From Metridium senile (lineage: Eukaryota; Cnidaria; Anthozoa; Actiniaria; Metridiidae), in contig OX459096.1 in assembly GCA_949775045.1 (NCBI GenBank), forward strand, positions 36,065,816 through 36,129,815: a DNA stretch of 64,000 bases. Reading direction: 5' to 3'. The notes beneath the pieces are model-generated. The model had not been told where the DNA came from and searched no databases. It saw only the letters and a list, made by a program, of their open reading frames with translations. Below, piece after piece: positions 36,234-47,700 of the stretch. Each line of letters opens with the position of its first letter. Positions within the stretch are counted from its first letter, which is position 1. The position numbers and the translations under genes are program-made.

Positions 36234-37223
36234 ATGGACGACGTCATCTTTGTTCGCCAGCAGACTTACGTGAAACTAAGACCAATTGGAAGTGGTGCAT
36301 TTGGAAAAGTATATCTTGTTAGAGATGTCGAAGAAAAAGATCTTTATGCCTTGAAGCAAATAAACATTGAAAACAACAGCCATGCAGCTGCTATTCAGAG
36401 AGAGTTTCTAGCAATGTTGGCCTCACTTCGTCATCGTCATATCATTCATTTATTCAGCGGTGCTATCACAAAGACAAGCAAATCAGTGCTCGTTGCTAAC
36501 TTTATCATGGAGTACTGCTCAGGAGGTACTTTGAATGACCGACTGTCGATATCTAATTCAAAAATGCTTGATTTAAAATGGATGGTGCAGATATCAGATG
36601 CTGTAGCATTTTTGCACCAAAAGGGCATTGTACATCGAGATCTCAAGCCTGACAATGTCTTGCTGACTTCCAGGGATAATGTAAAAGTTTGTGACTTTGG
36701 ACTTGCTTCTATTTCATATAAACTCCAAAAAACTAAGCCAATACAATGTGAAAATAGCGAACAAGAATCTGAACAAGTGGGAACGCCGTGCTTCTGGCCG
36801 CCGGAGCTCTTCCAAGGCGATAAACATCACAAAGGAAGCGATGTTTTCGCGCTGGGTCACATTCTGTATGCTATTAAAGAGCGATGTTATATCAAACGTA
36901 AACCCCACCAGATGAAACGAATATATGGCGCTTTTATTAGAAATGAACAGTGTGGAATTATCTCTTTAGGCCATGCTCAAAGCAAGCTTCTAAAGACGTC
37001 TTGTTTGGCATTCAGTGCTGACAAAAATGCGGTTGACAGAGAATTGCGGTGTATCATAGAGGCTGCTCTATCCCATCAACCTAAATTGCGTCCATGTATT
37101 GAACAGCTCTATCAGCATTTAAAATCAACAGCTGGACTATTAGTAGAAATTAAAAGAAAAGACATGTTAAACAAAGTTTATTTGACACGAAAACAACAGA
37201 GAGTAAATATAACTGTGGTGTAG
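36234..37223 (+). CDS. PDIK1L/STK35-like serine/threonine kinase, intronless
   Basis: 329 residues in one exon. The kinase core is complete: glycine loop IGSGAFGKVYLV (18-29), ATP lysine K41 (YALKQI), helix C glutamate E57, catalytic HRDLKPDN (134-141), DFG (154-156), and PPE in place of APE (189-191). The subdomain IX text GSDVFALGHILYAIKER matches the ADIFALG motif of the STK35/PDIK1L pair better than other families, and the length is close to human PDIK1L (341). All catalytic residues are present, so it should be active. The family is nuclear or actin-associated and poorly understood. The exact orthologue within the STK35/PDIK1L pair cannot be settled. An AATAAA lies at about 37527. Confidence 0.85.
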   Translation: MDDVIFVRQQTYVKLRPIGSGAFGKVYLVRDVEEKDLYALKQINIENNSHAAAIQREFLAMLASLRHRHIIHLFSGAITKTSKSVLVANFIMEYCSGGTLNDRLSISNSKMLDLKWMVQISDAVAFLHQKGIVHRDLKPDNVLLTSRDNVKVCDFGLASISYKLQKTKPIQCENSEQESEQVGTPCFWPPELFQGDKHHKGSDVFALGHILYAIKERCYIKRKPHQMKRIYGAFIRNEQCGIISLGHAQSKLLKTSCLAFSADKNAVDRELRCIIEAALSHQPKLRPCIEQLYQHLKSTAGLLVEIKRKDMLNKVYLTRKQQRVNITVV

Positions 37224-38987
37224 AGCCGTAGGAGGGTATGGTTGGTATCCGGTCTCCGCCCAAGAGCCGGTGCTCCCGGATTTTCTGACGGAGTAACCGT
37301 GCGTATTAAAATCGTGTCGTTCAATGTTCAGGCTCGATCGGTTGTTGAAATTTTATTATTAGTAAGCCAGAATTAACACTGGCCGAGCTGGGTCCATCAG
37401 TATTACTCGCAGTTCACCGGACAACCAGCCATTGAAATAGCGCTATCTACAAATAACTATTTTTGAATAATAATAAGCTATCGGTTAATTAACTTAATTT
37501 AAGATTAAAAACAATATTTTATCACAATAAATCGATGGATAATTGATTAATTCTAAAATAAATGATACTTTATCAAGAATCGAGGAAAAGGTTTGAAATT
37601 ATTGGTCCAGCAATCTATAAACTATCGACAATGGTCATTTAATCTTTATAATTTACTAGATGAATGAATTAGACTTTATTTAATGAGGGTAGCACATGAC
37701 AATTTTACAGCTGATGACCCTGTGGCCCTCTTAACATATATAATACATAGATATAAATATACTGAAGATATATAATAAAGTACTATATAATTTAGACAAT
37801 AGTAGTGTCAATTGATAAGAGCACAGATATTGAAAAACAGTAAATATGCCTGAAGTTATCTTATATATATAGCTAATTCAATTAACTTTGTCGCTGATTT
37901 ATAATGCCTAAAGCCTAATCATCAGACCGAAAGGGATCGTGGGATATCTTTTATCAAGGCGAATGAGGCGTGCAAAGCGTGTAAAACATTCAACGTGTAT
38001 TTGCAAGTGTTCCTCAGTGGAAACAAAAACACAAATATATTACGGTTTAGGAATCTTGAAAACTCATGCAATTTTAAAATCCCATGACCACTTTCGCTCT
38101 CAAGATTAGGCTTTAGGCTTGTTTCAGCAACAAAGTTAATTGGATTAGCTATACATGTAATACTGATATCAGTGGGAATGCATTATGCCAAGGGATAAAA
38201 GTCATAAAACCTCAAAATTACTTTGAACTAGTACTTGTGGGAGTACTACTAATTATAATTCAACCACTCTACCCCCTACTGACACCAACAGTATCAAATT
38301 CTCAACTGATGCGCAGTGAACAATAGCCAAATTCAGAAAAAATATATCTGCAACTAAAAAATGTTATTCAATTCGGTAAAATTTTTGAATCTACCTGAGA
38401 AACTACTGGCAGCCCAGCTCAAAAATTAAAATATTGTTAGAAAATAATAATTATTTATTGTAGAATAGAAAGAAATGTAAACATAATAAATTTAGTTCCA
38501 ATGCATTCATTCTTACTAATGAACAAGTAGCATGGACCAGCCTGTGTAGCGGCTCTAGGGGAGGGGATTGTGGATTGATGGCAAAAGTATTTGTACAAAA
38601 TTGCACATCAATTGTTTGACAAAGAATAATATAATTTGAAAGAAACTATACACCAATAAGTCGCTTGCTTCACTTTTATTTGTACATATTTACATGTCGT
38701 GAATTTCATCAACAATTCAATCAACAGTTTAATTTAAAACCAGTAAAAAACTTGCTAAACCAGATTTAGAGTTGTGAAGAATGTGTTATAATTATAGATT
38801 TGTATATTTAAAAATCTCTTACACATTTGAACTCATCACAGTGAATCATAATTTCATAGAAAACAAAAATTACTCGTACTAAACCATTTACATGGAGTAA
38901 GTTTATATATAGATAGTTTATCAAGTTTTTCAATATAGTTTATCTCTTTAAAAAATACTTCAGAATTTCTATGCAAGCTAAAAGTAC
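37224..38987. other. Convergent spacer between the kinase and enkurin
   Basis: Holds the 3' UTRs of two converging genes. On the minus strand an AATAAA (TTTATT at about 38676) would give enkurin a 3' UTR of about 310 bp. Nothing else is recognised. Confidence 0.5.
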
Positions 38988-40661
38988 TTAGTTTGCGATG
39001 TAAATGACTTTGTGTTTTTCTATAGTTTCAATATCTCTTTCAAGTTGTTTCATTTCGGTTTCCATTCGTTCCTTTCTTGCCTTTTTAGGTGCAGTGTCAG
39101 TTACGACAGACAGTCCTTGATATTGGTGATGAAGATCTTCCCAGTTCTTTTTGAGACCATCGATGATTGCTTGTCTAAAAAAATAGAAATCAAACCAATC
39201 AGAAATGAACAATAACTTTATCAAACTAGTTTTTTTCAGTGTTTCTTAGATATAAAAAAATTATTATGAATTAGATGCTATGATATAGTAGATAATCTGA
39301 TGTTATAATGTCATTACTTGATTGAGGTAAAAAAAAAAAAAACTACTATCTTCATTTCATCTTTGTCTTATTTTCATTTTCAGTTCATACAAGTTTGTTG
39401 TCACTACAATCATGATCACACTGCTTACCGTTCACTTCCAGTGATTTTATTCATAGCACCTTGTCTCATCCTTTCCTGAATATAGGCCTCATAATCTCTT
39501 TGAGCTCTTTCTACCTCTGCTTTTCTTCGTTCCAAGTATTCAGGAGTGCGTCCATACTCTTTTTTCTTTGTGTACTTTGGTGTTAAGCCTGATGGTGTTA
39601 GTGGATGGGTAGCACCACCTCTTGTGTCGGCAAACTTTTTCTCTGGTTTCTTTGGTACAGACATGATATTTTCTACAGCATTTGTTTTGATGAAATCCTT
39701 GTTTGATCTTATTCCCATAAGAGGTTTTTCATGGTGTTTTGGGACTGCTGGCTTTTTGCACTCTTCATCGTCATACTTGAATATAGATTCTACAATAAAT
39801 AAAATTTATTAGATAAAAATAACAAATTTTACATTAAACATAGTGCTACTTCGACCTATTTTTGAACATTTTTTAAGTCAAGCTTTTGACAACACTGGGT
39901 CGTCTTCAGAAAGAATTTTACATTATCTACTGTGGTGTATAAAGGCTTACTTTCTGGTAACTGGGGTTCCTTTGAGCGCTTTTTGAGGAAATCTGTTGGT
40001 GGCTGAAGAGGTACCTTAGGAGGACCCATAGTTTTTGAGCTTGTCTTTATATTCGTGTGCTCAGTTCTTACAGAGCTAGAAAATTTCGATTTATATCTGC
40101 AAGAAAAGATGAACAAGTTTAATTCCGCGTCCATGTTATGAATGTGGCAATTACAAAGCGTCTCTAACATGCATAACAACGCCAACAAATATCATTATAC
40201 TACTGTTGCTTTTAAAAATTTTGTATTTGTCATAGGTAAAAACGTAAAAAAGTGTTATTGAAACAATTTCTTACAACAAATACTGAAAATACAAACAGAT
40301 CGGGTAATAAACATAGATGCATAATAATCAAACATGTTGAGTAATCATATCATCATGCATGACAACGTGTCTACACAATTGTCGATTTCTCGATCAAAAA
40401 CATTGTAACTACAAAAAACACATGCTTAGACATTAAACATCGTTCAAAATCAAATTGGTTTATATTCTTATGCGGAGCAATTTGAGTTTGGACGAGCAAA
40501 TAGAGCAAAAACATCAATAAGAGCTCAACGAGATCCTAGCTACATTTCACAACAACTAATACTCACTTTGGCGCTTTCGGAGGTTGTTCATGGAATTGTG
40601 GGATTAAATTATAAATGCTTTCTTCGTTATTATCGAAGTATCTTGTAGTAGCTAACGCCAT
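38988..40661 (-). CDS. ENKUR: Enkurin, complete
   Basis: Four exons: 40567-40661, 39951-40096, 39429-39789 and 38988-39174, totalling 789 nt and 262 residues (human 256). The start MALATTRYFDNNEESIYNLI matches the IYNLIP signature at the human N-terminus, followed by a proline-rich motif (QPPKAPK). The middle carries TMGPPKVPLQPPTDFLKK. The C-terminal enkurin domain contains EYGRTPEYLERRKAEVERAQ, YEAYIQERMRQGAM (IQ-like calmodulin site) and LKKNWEDLHHQYQGLSVV, ending MKQLERDIETIEKHKVIYIA. Enkurin is a calmodulin- and TRPC-binding adaptor and a microtubule inner protein of motile cilia and sperm flagella. Every exon joint is consensus. Confidence 0.96.
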
Positions 40662-40772
40662 GATGAATTATTTCACCAAACGACTACAGCACAAATCTTG
40701 AATATCTCTCAAATATAAAGCCTTCCACTCAAGATGGCCGAGTCTTTATAAAAGAACCGGTGTTGATTTCTT

Positions 40773-40785
40773 GTTGCTATGCAAT
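40773..40785. promoter_or_regulatory. Candidate RFX X-box between enkurin and the microprotein
   Basis: GTTGCTATGCAAT is an imperfect palindrome of RFX half-sites (GTTGC and GCAAC-like), 112 bp upstream of the enkurin ATG. Spacing is one base shorter than the classic GTTGCCATGGCAAC. RFX factors drive ciliary genes, so the position fits, but a motif of this length can occur by chance. Confidence 0.4.
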
Positions 40786-40874
40786 ACACCTTCTCTTCGA
40801 TCAATTTGATTGGCTACTTAGAATCACGTGAACAGATCGAAGCTTCGCGCGTCCGTGTTTGTACAGAAGTTACC

Positions 40875-41033
40875 ATGACGACCTCAAACTCTACACAGGA
40901 ATCCCGTAACAGCCGTGACAAGTTCGAGACTTTATCGAATTGGTACAGTATCTGCTCTTTCGTATTCACAATATTAGTAAATTGGCTACTGATTTTAAAG
41001 CCTTTTTCATTATATACAAGTAGTCATGATTAG
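40875..41033 (+). CDS. Candidate 52-residue membrane microprotein
   Basis: ATG at 40875 in a good context (TTACCATGA) opens a 52-codon frame: a Ser/Thr-rich N-terminus (MTTSNSTQESRNSRDKF), one hydrophobic helix at about 25-43 (WYSICSFVFTILVNWLLIL), and a short tail to a TAG at 41031. AATAAA occurs 9 bases after the stop. It lies head-to-head with enkurin, 213 bp between start codons. The frame extends upstream to an ATG at 40779, which overlaps the putative X-box. No homologue is known to me; a chance frame remains possible. Confidence 0.4.
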   Translation: MTTSNSTQESRNSRDKFETLSNWYSICSFVFTILVNWLLILKPFSLYTSSHD

Positions 41034-41715
41034 TCGAGTCAATAAAATATAACACGTAGATGCAAAGTACTACTTTTTATTACAGTAAATATTATACATA
41101 GGATTTCTTACAGAACAGTGTTTTTTTTAAGTTAGAATAATCCATCACTTTTTTGATGTTTTTGGTTCACCTTTTTGCAGGGAGGCTAAGTCAGAAGTGA
41201 AGTTTGGGATGGGGTGATTTTGATGTTCTTATCAGAGTCCTTTTCCAATTTATTTTATATATTTTTTTCAATTTATGGTTTGGCTCAATTTAAACAACTA
41301 CATGTAATGGGTGATTTGTATTATACTACAAATACCATAATGTTTTGGCTTCTTTCTTTTGTGTTACATAACTAGTGACTATTGACATATAATTTTATAA
41401 TAATATAAAGGAAAGTTGTGAAGCATTTTTATACTGGTAGTAAAATGAAATCATTGTGAAACCGGCCTATTATAAAACTGAATATCAACTGATAGGTGAT
41501 TTCACATCGTAGAACTAACTGTTACTGTTGAGATTAGTAGTTTATATAAAAAAACATGATATGTGTGCTATATAGAGCGCTTGACTTATTCCTACAAATC
41601 CTTTGTTTTCTATTGTAATATAGACAATTTAGTGATAAATGACAGTAGTATGATTTAGGCGCAAGCACTTCATGCGAAACTGCTATAAATATACATAGAG
41701 GGTAGAATCCACTTA

Positions 41716-44700
41716 TTACAAGAAGTACATAATTTCAGAACGGACAAAGGTATTCTTTTCATCACTCCCAGCTGTTGGATAGGCAGCCACAAGAGAATCC
41801 TGTCAAGGAATATAACAAAACATCAGTCAAACAATTAAATAATTTTGCCATCTTGTTATATTTTTGGGGATAAACCTCTTAAATTATGTGTAAGTTGAAT
41901 TGGCACAAGGGTTTTGCAGGTTTTACAGTTTCCCTCCCTCTGTTAAAATCAACATGTTAGCGAGTGTTGAGTGCTAAAATATGTAGGTGGTAGTAATCGA
42001 GGTTAAGTCATTTGTGTCTGGTTAGAAGATTGAGACACCAACTAAAGTGGACATCTTTTTTGTATTTAGGAAATAAATTAATAATACAAATCAAATTGAT
42101 CTTTTAAAAGTTTTTCTTTACCTGAGATCCAATGTAGAGATTATTATAAATTTTCCAAAAAACATCGCGAACTTTTCTGGCTGGATGGAATAGACCCTGA
42201 AGTTGGAACAAAATATATAAGTGAATGAATAAATAAACATGTATACAATGAAAGCAGTTATAGAGTTTGGATATAGGTGAATGAATAAATAAGATATCTA
42301 CAATAAAAGAGTTTGGTACAAGTAATAACAATATACATTTCAGAAGATGAAGCAGTGGAAGATGATAATGGAAATGGTAAAACAAAAAACTTAAAAACAT
42401 GGACAAAAAATAGAAGGAAAGAAATATGTCAAGATAGTAATGTGGATGCTAATAAATACATTTTTTTTGTTCCTTTTAGATAATTCTGAATTAACATGTA
42501 AAATTCAGGGTTCGTACAGAATCCTCAGAGAAAATTTCCAAAACTTTTCCAAAACTTTTCCAAAACTTTTTCAAAGCCTATTACTCAAAATACCAAAACC
42601 ACACAAGCGAAAAGTGCCAATGGGCATTGATTGCGGCAGGCAAAAAAATGATCAGCCGTTTTTTAATTACAACGAAAACAGTTCTTTGCAAGGTAGGAGC
42701 TGGGTAACCGACAAAAAATTCATAACTTTTCCATAGCCCAGCAGGTGAAAAAGGAACTTTCCAAAACTTTCCAGGTCCTGGAAAAATGCATTACCAATTT
42801 CCAAAACTTTCCAAGACTTTCCAAAACCCGTACGAACCCTGTGTAATTCAGTTACGACTGCAATAAGGTGAAATAAACAACAATTCAATCATACCTGTAA
42901 ACAATACTGTAATGTCTTAGCTGGACCTAAAGCAACTCGTAGCCCATCAACAGCCTCCATGACAGCATTAATTACATGAGGTGAAGTCTCAAAGATATTT
43001 GGCCATACATAGTTCATAAGGTGACATAAAGCATCTTCACATCCAAGGCCAAACACACCAAGAGACATGTGCTTGATGGCTGAACATGCTGTTTGACGAT
43101 GAACAAGATCTCTGCAACAAGAATAATGTAAATATTTTACCACAAAATCCAACACGGTTAACTCAAAGAATTCCAATTAGCAGCACAGAGAGGGATAAAG
43201 TTACAAACACCAACATAAGATACGAGAATGACAGAAATAATGCTGAATGGAATATGGTCAAAGCAACAGACAAAGAAAAAGAGATGGTTGATAGATGATG
43301 TGCTTCTTAGTGCACAGAGCAATATTATTCTCAAAACAAAGATCACAAAAGCAGTTTTACATGTGTTTTAATTCACAAAAACACCAAAACCACAATAGAA
43401 ATCACCTACCTATCCATGAGAGCATCTTCTAACAAAGATGTAACAGCATAAATATAATCTTTTCCCATTTCACCAATGTACTCAAATAAAAATGACAGAG
43501 ATTTCAAGACACCATTTTGTACATTCAGCTCTGGTACTCTGTATTCATTCATCAATGCTGGTAAGACTGTGAATGGAGAACATGTCTCAGCAACGATGGC
43601 AATGGCTACCGTTGTACACACACGGTTCTGTCTCTCTTGAACTTTGAGGTTGTTAAGAAGAGTAGCCAATACATCTTGTGGACTGGAGGAAAACACATCA
43701 AAAGATCAAAGTTAATTCAAAACTATATTAATCATAATATTACTTTATTTTTTATTAAGTTATAGAAGCATGGAATAAGTATGGAACAAAGTTTCAAAAG
43801 AATGCTATAGCTTTTTTTTTTTTAGTATTAATGATATTTAAATTCTCTTTATTTTGAACTTTGATTTTGTTGTTGTTGTGTTTATACATAAGAAATATCA
43901 GCCATGCCACAGTCTTTGCCAGTATTTGAGTTGACTGACAGAAAGACCAACAAAATTAACAAGATATGTTCACTTACTCTCTGGACTAAGGAACAATAAT
44001 CATCAACTTACCCAATGGCTTTAGCAATGTATCCAAAGGTGTTGACTGTAGCTCTTCTGATAGCCTTTTTGTGTGCTTTGAGTAACTCCAGCAATTCAAA
44101 ACAGATTCTCATCCATTCTCTGGCACCTACATGTTCTGCTCCACGATCAGCAATACGACCAACCAAATCAATGCAGTTTTCTTGTACCTTTTCATGTCTA
44201 AATATAGAAATCAAGATAATCAGCAAATCCGATTAAATTATGCAACTTACTTAGATATACACCTAATTGACAAAAGGCTGTCATGTATGAAACATAGATC
44301 ATAGATTGTTATCTGCATGAATGATACCTACGTACTTATTATCAAATATCTCCTACTAGTGGAATTTAACACAGTGTACATTACCTGTTCTTTAGAATGG
44401 GTGTAAGCCTGGGTAGCAGATCCTTGATAGGAGGAGTCATCTTGTTCATACCAATTACATTGACAACAGCCTGAAATAAACCACATTAAAATTACGGTAA
44501 ATGTCATAGGTATAACAGCATGATAAAAATTGCTTGTACCTAAATGTTAAATATTTTTGTGCCTTCATTGCTCAAAGGGTTCAATCTTGGACAAAAGTAG
44601 TTGAGACATTTGCGCGCTTTGTACGAATAATGTAAATAACTGTCCGTCTTGCTAACTGACATTAATTTGATCCCCCTCCCCTCCCCCTCCATTCAATGTT

Positions 44701-47700
44701 GGATGTTGGGATTGTCTGGACCACTGGCATTATCTATCAATACATACAACATTGATTGGATGGGGGATGGGGAAGGAACAGCTGAGAAATGCCGACTAGG
44801 GCTATAGAAAACGAAAATGTCTCAACACTTTTGTCCAAGATTGTTGATTGATTTGTTCTATTACAAAGTGATAAATAATTGTGTTTCTGGTCCAACGAAG
44901 GGCTAAAGCTCGAAACGTCAATAAAGTTAAGTCAACATTTTTTACGGTGTTACAAATTTCATTATATTACCTATCGTTTATATCAAACACTGGCGTATCC
45001 TATACTAGTTTACTCGCTAGTTTCCATTTATGGCTGATGACTCAAAGTATTCACTGAAGTGAACTGTTTTACAGTATATCTAAAAGTGATTACAAATGTA
45101 TTTTTACCTTCAAAGCTCCAAGGATGCTTCCCAGTACTTCTGGGTATTCTTCACCAAGGTATTCATACAACACTACACCAAGATGACCCAATAGTTTTTC
45201 CTGAAAGTTAAATGAAAACCAACAAACTTAACAAAAATATCACATTGTATGTATTTGGAACTGGTATTTCAAAAATTGATTGTTCATAAGGGTGGATAGG
45301 TGACAAATTATAATACTATTAAATAGATAAATGAGTCAGAAAATAACAATACCATTGTTACAATAACAAGAATTGACCATGACCGCAATCACCATTAACA
45401 TGATTATCTAAACTGTTTAAAAAAATATCACCAAAAAATGATGATCATAACAATGAAACCATAACAATGACCATCATGACCATCACAAAAAGTTAAATGT
45501 TTATGGTTCAAGTATCCTCACTGTAATACTAAATATGATGATGGTGTTCTGCTGCAATCTATGCTCATTGGGCTATTCAATAAATGAATGTATCCAGATT
45601 GAAAAAAAAGCCCTACTTTATCTGTAGTACCCAATAAAGACTTAGTAACTCACCTCTCCACAGGTCATCATAACTTGTGCAATTCTAGATATCAAGTCTG
45701 CTGCTTGTTGTCTGACTTTAGCTGATTTATTGTTCAATCGCCATAGAATAGTACCACAAATCTGTGGTAAGTAGGGCTTTACTCTCTTGCTTAGAGCATT
45801 GACCACAGTGCCAAAACCATTTAACATCACAATATCCTAGAGAGAAAACAGCAAAAAAGTTCAGTTTTGATAAATTCCCTATTTACTTATAATGAAAATA
45901 ATAGTTTACATGAAAGCTTCATATCTAATTATTTCTATACAAAATAGATTAGTGATCAATCATTAAAATCCCAGTGGACACTAGATGATTATTAGAAGTT
46001 AGTATTCCACTGCTATCAGTTACAAAACATATTACTGACATTACTGTGCGATTCGCCGTACCGTAGTCACTTACAAAAACTTTGATGAATTTTTGACATT
46101 TTTTCATCTCAATCGGACCAATCAGGTACAAGTTTATATCGAGAGGCGGAGACTTTATAAACTTTGATGTCTGTAATTGGTCCGATTGAGATGAAAAAAT
46201 GTCAAAATAATGTCAAAAATTCATCAAATGTTTTTGTAAGTGATTACAGTACGTTGAGTCGCATAGTAATTATTAGTAAAAGTAATGTTAAAATAAATAA
46301 TGAGATTTGACAATGTTAGAGATTAATACAGATTATGGAGAATTGTTGTTTATAGCTATACATGTGTGTGACAAATACCTCTTGTGTCTGTTCTTGGAAA
46401 GCATACAATATGCCATCAATAAGTTGTTCCTCAAGCCGGGAATCAATATCAGCTGAGCCAAGGTTTCCCATGATCTAAATCAAAATCCACATGTTAATAT
46501 GCTTATCATTATGTTTTCTTATAAAGGGTGAAATTCACATCAATCTCATCATAATAATTGTCATGGCAGTAGCCACAATAATTAACAATACATGTAATTA
46601 GCATCTTATTATATAGATATCGATGAAATACCAGGATTTCTCTAGTGTCTAAAACTTTGTATCTTTCACATGTGAAAGATATCATATCTTTCACATGTGA
46701 AGATATCGTTTTCAGATGCAATTCGTTTTGCATAAAGGTTTTTGATAACGAGTCAATGAAGTTTTATTTCTATTGACATTTTATTGATATCTATATAATA
46801 AACAGAACATTACATGGTCGCTTGGAGATACAAATTTTATCTTCTCGTGTTGAATAGAGATATTCAACACTCGAAGATAAAATTCATATCTCCGCGCGCC
46901 CATGTAATATCCTCTATATATTATCATACTACAATTAAATGTTTTGGATATCATTTATTTCCATACCTTTTCGATGGTCTCCATAACCATTTTTCTGTAC
47001 TGTTCATTCTCATCTTTCAAGTCATCCACAATACGATTAATGATTTCAGATGGACCAACTTTGTTGGCCAATTCAACTGTTGTATCAACAAGCTGTGGAA
47101 AATAATGCACACAAAGTGAGCCAAAGAAATAACAAAATAACTGATACATGTCTGCACAACAATGGCAAGTACAGAGCAACACCTATTCAAGCAAAAGAGT
47201 ATTTCACCATGGTTGCCATAGAGTACAAATGCATGTAACATAAATAGTGATATTTAATGCTAATTCTAAATTGTTGTTTTATTGTTGAATTTGTACTAGT
47301 GTTTGTATTTCTAATCTTAATTAATAATTAACAATTATTTGAAGGCGAAGTGGTTATCTGGCGAATATTTATCAAGCCGCAAGCCGCATAATATTACAAA
47401 GGGTGACAAGACATACACGCTTCAGTAGTAGATATGGTCTAATATCCCGAGATAGTGAACCAATGAGAGCATGCATTTTTATGAGGTTGTGAATATTTGT
47501 GTATATACCAATTCCTTGTATTTACCTGGCGATAATTTCTTCTGTCCAAAGCCATTCTGTGCTGCCAGAAATGTTTGAAGAAATCAGGGAGAATATCTTG
47601 TTTGATGTATGATGGCTCGACACCATCAGTAGCACAACACTGCTTCACTACCTACAATCACAAGAAAACCATGAATTACTGAATCAAAACGAAAAGATGC

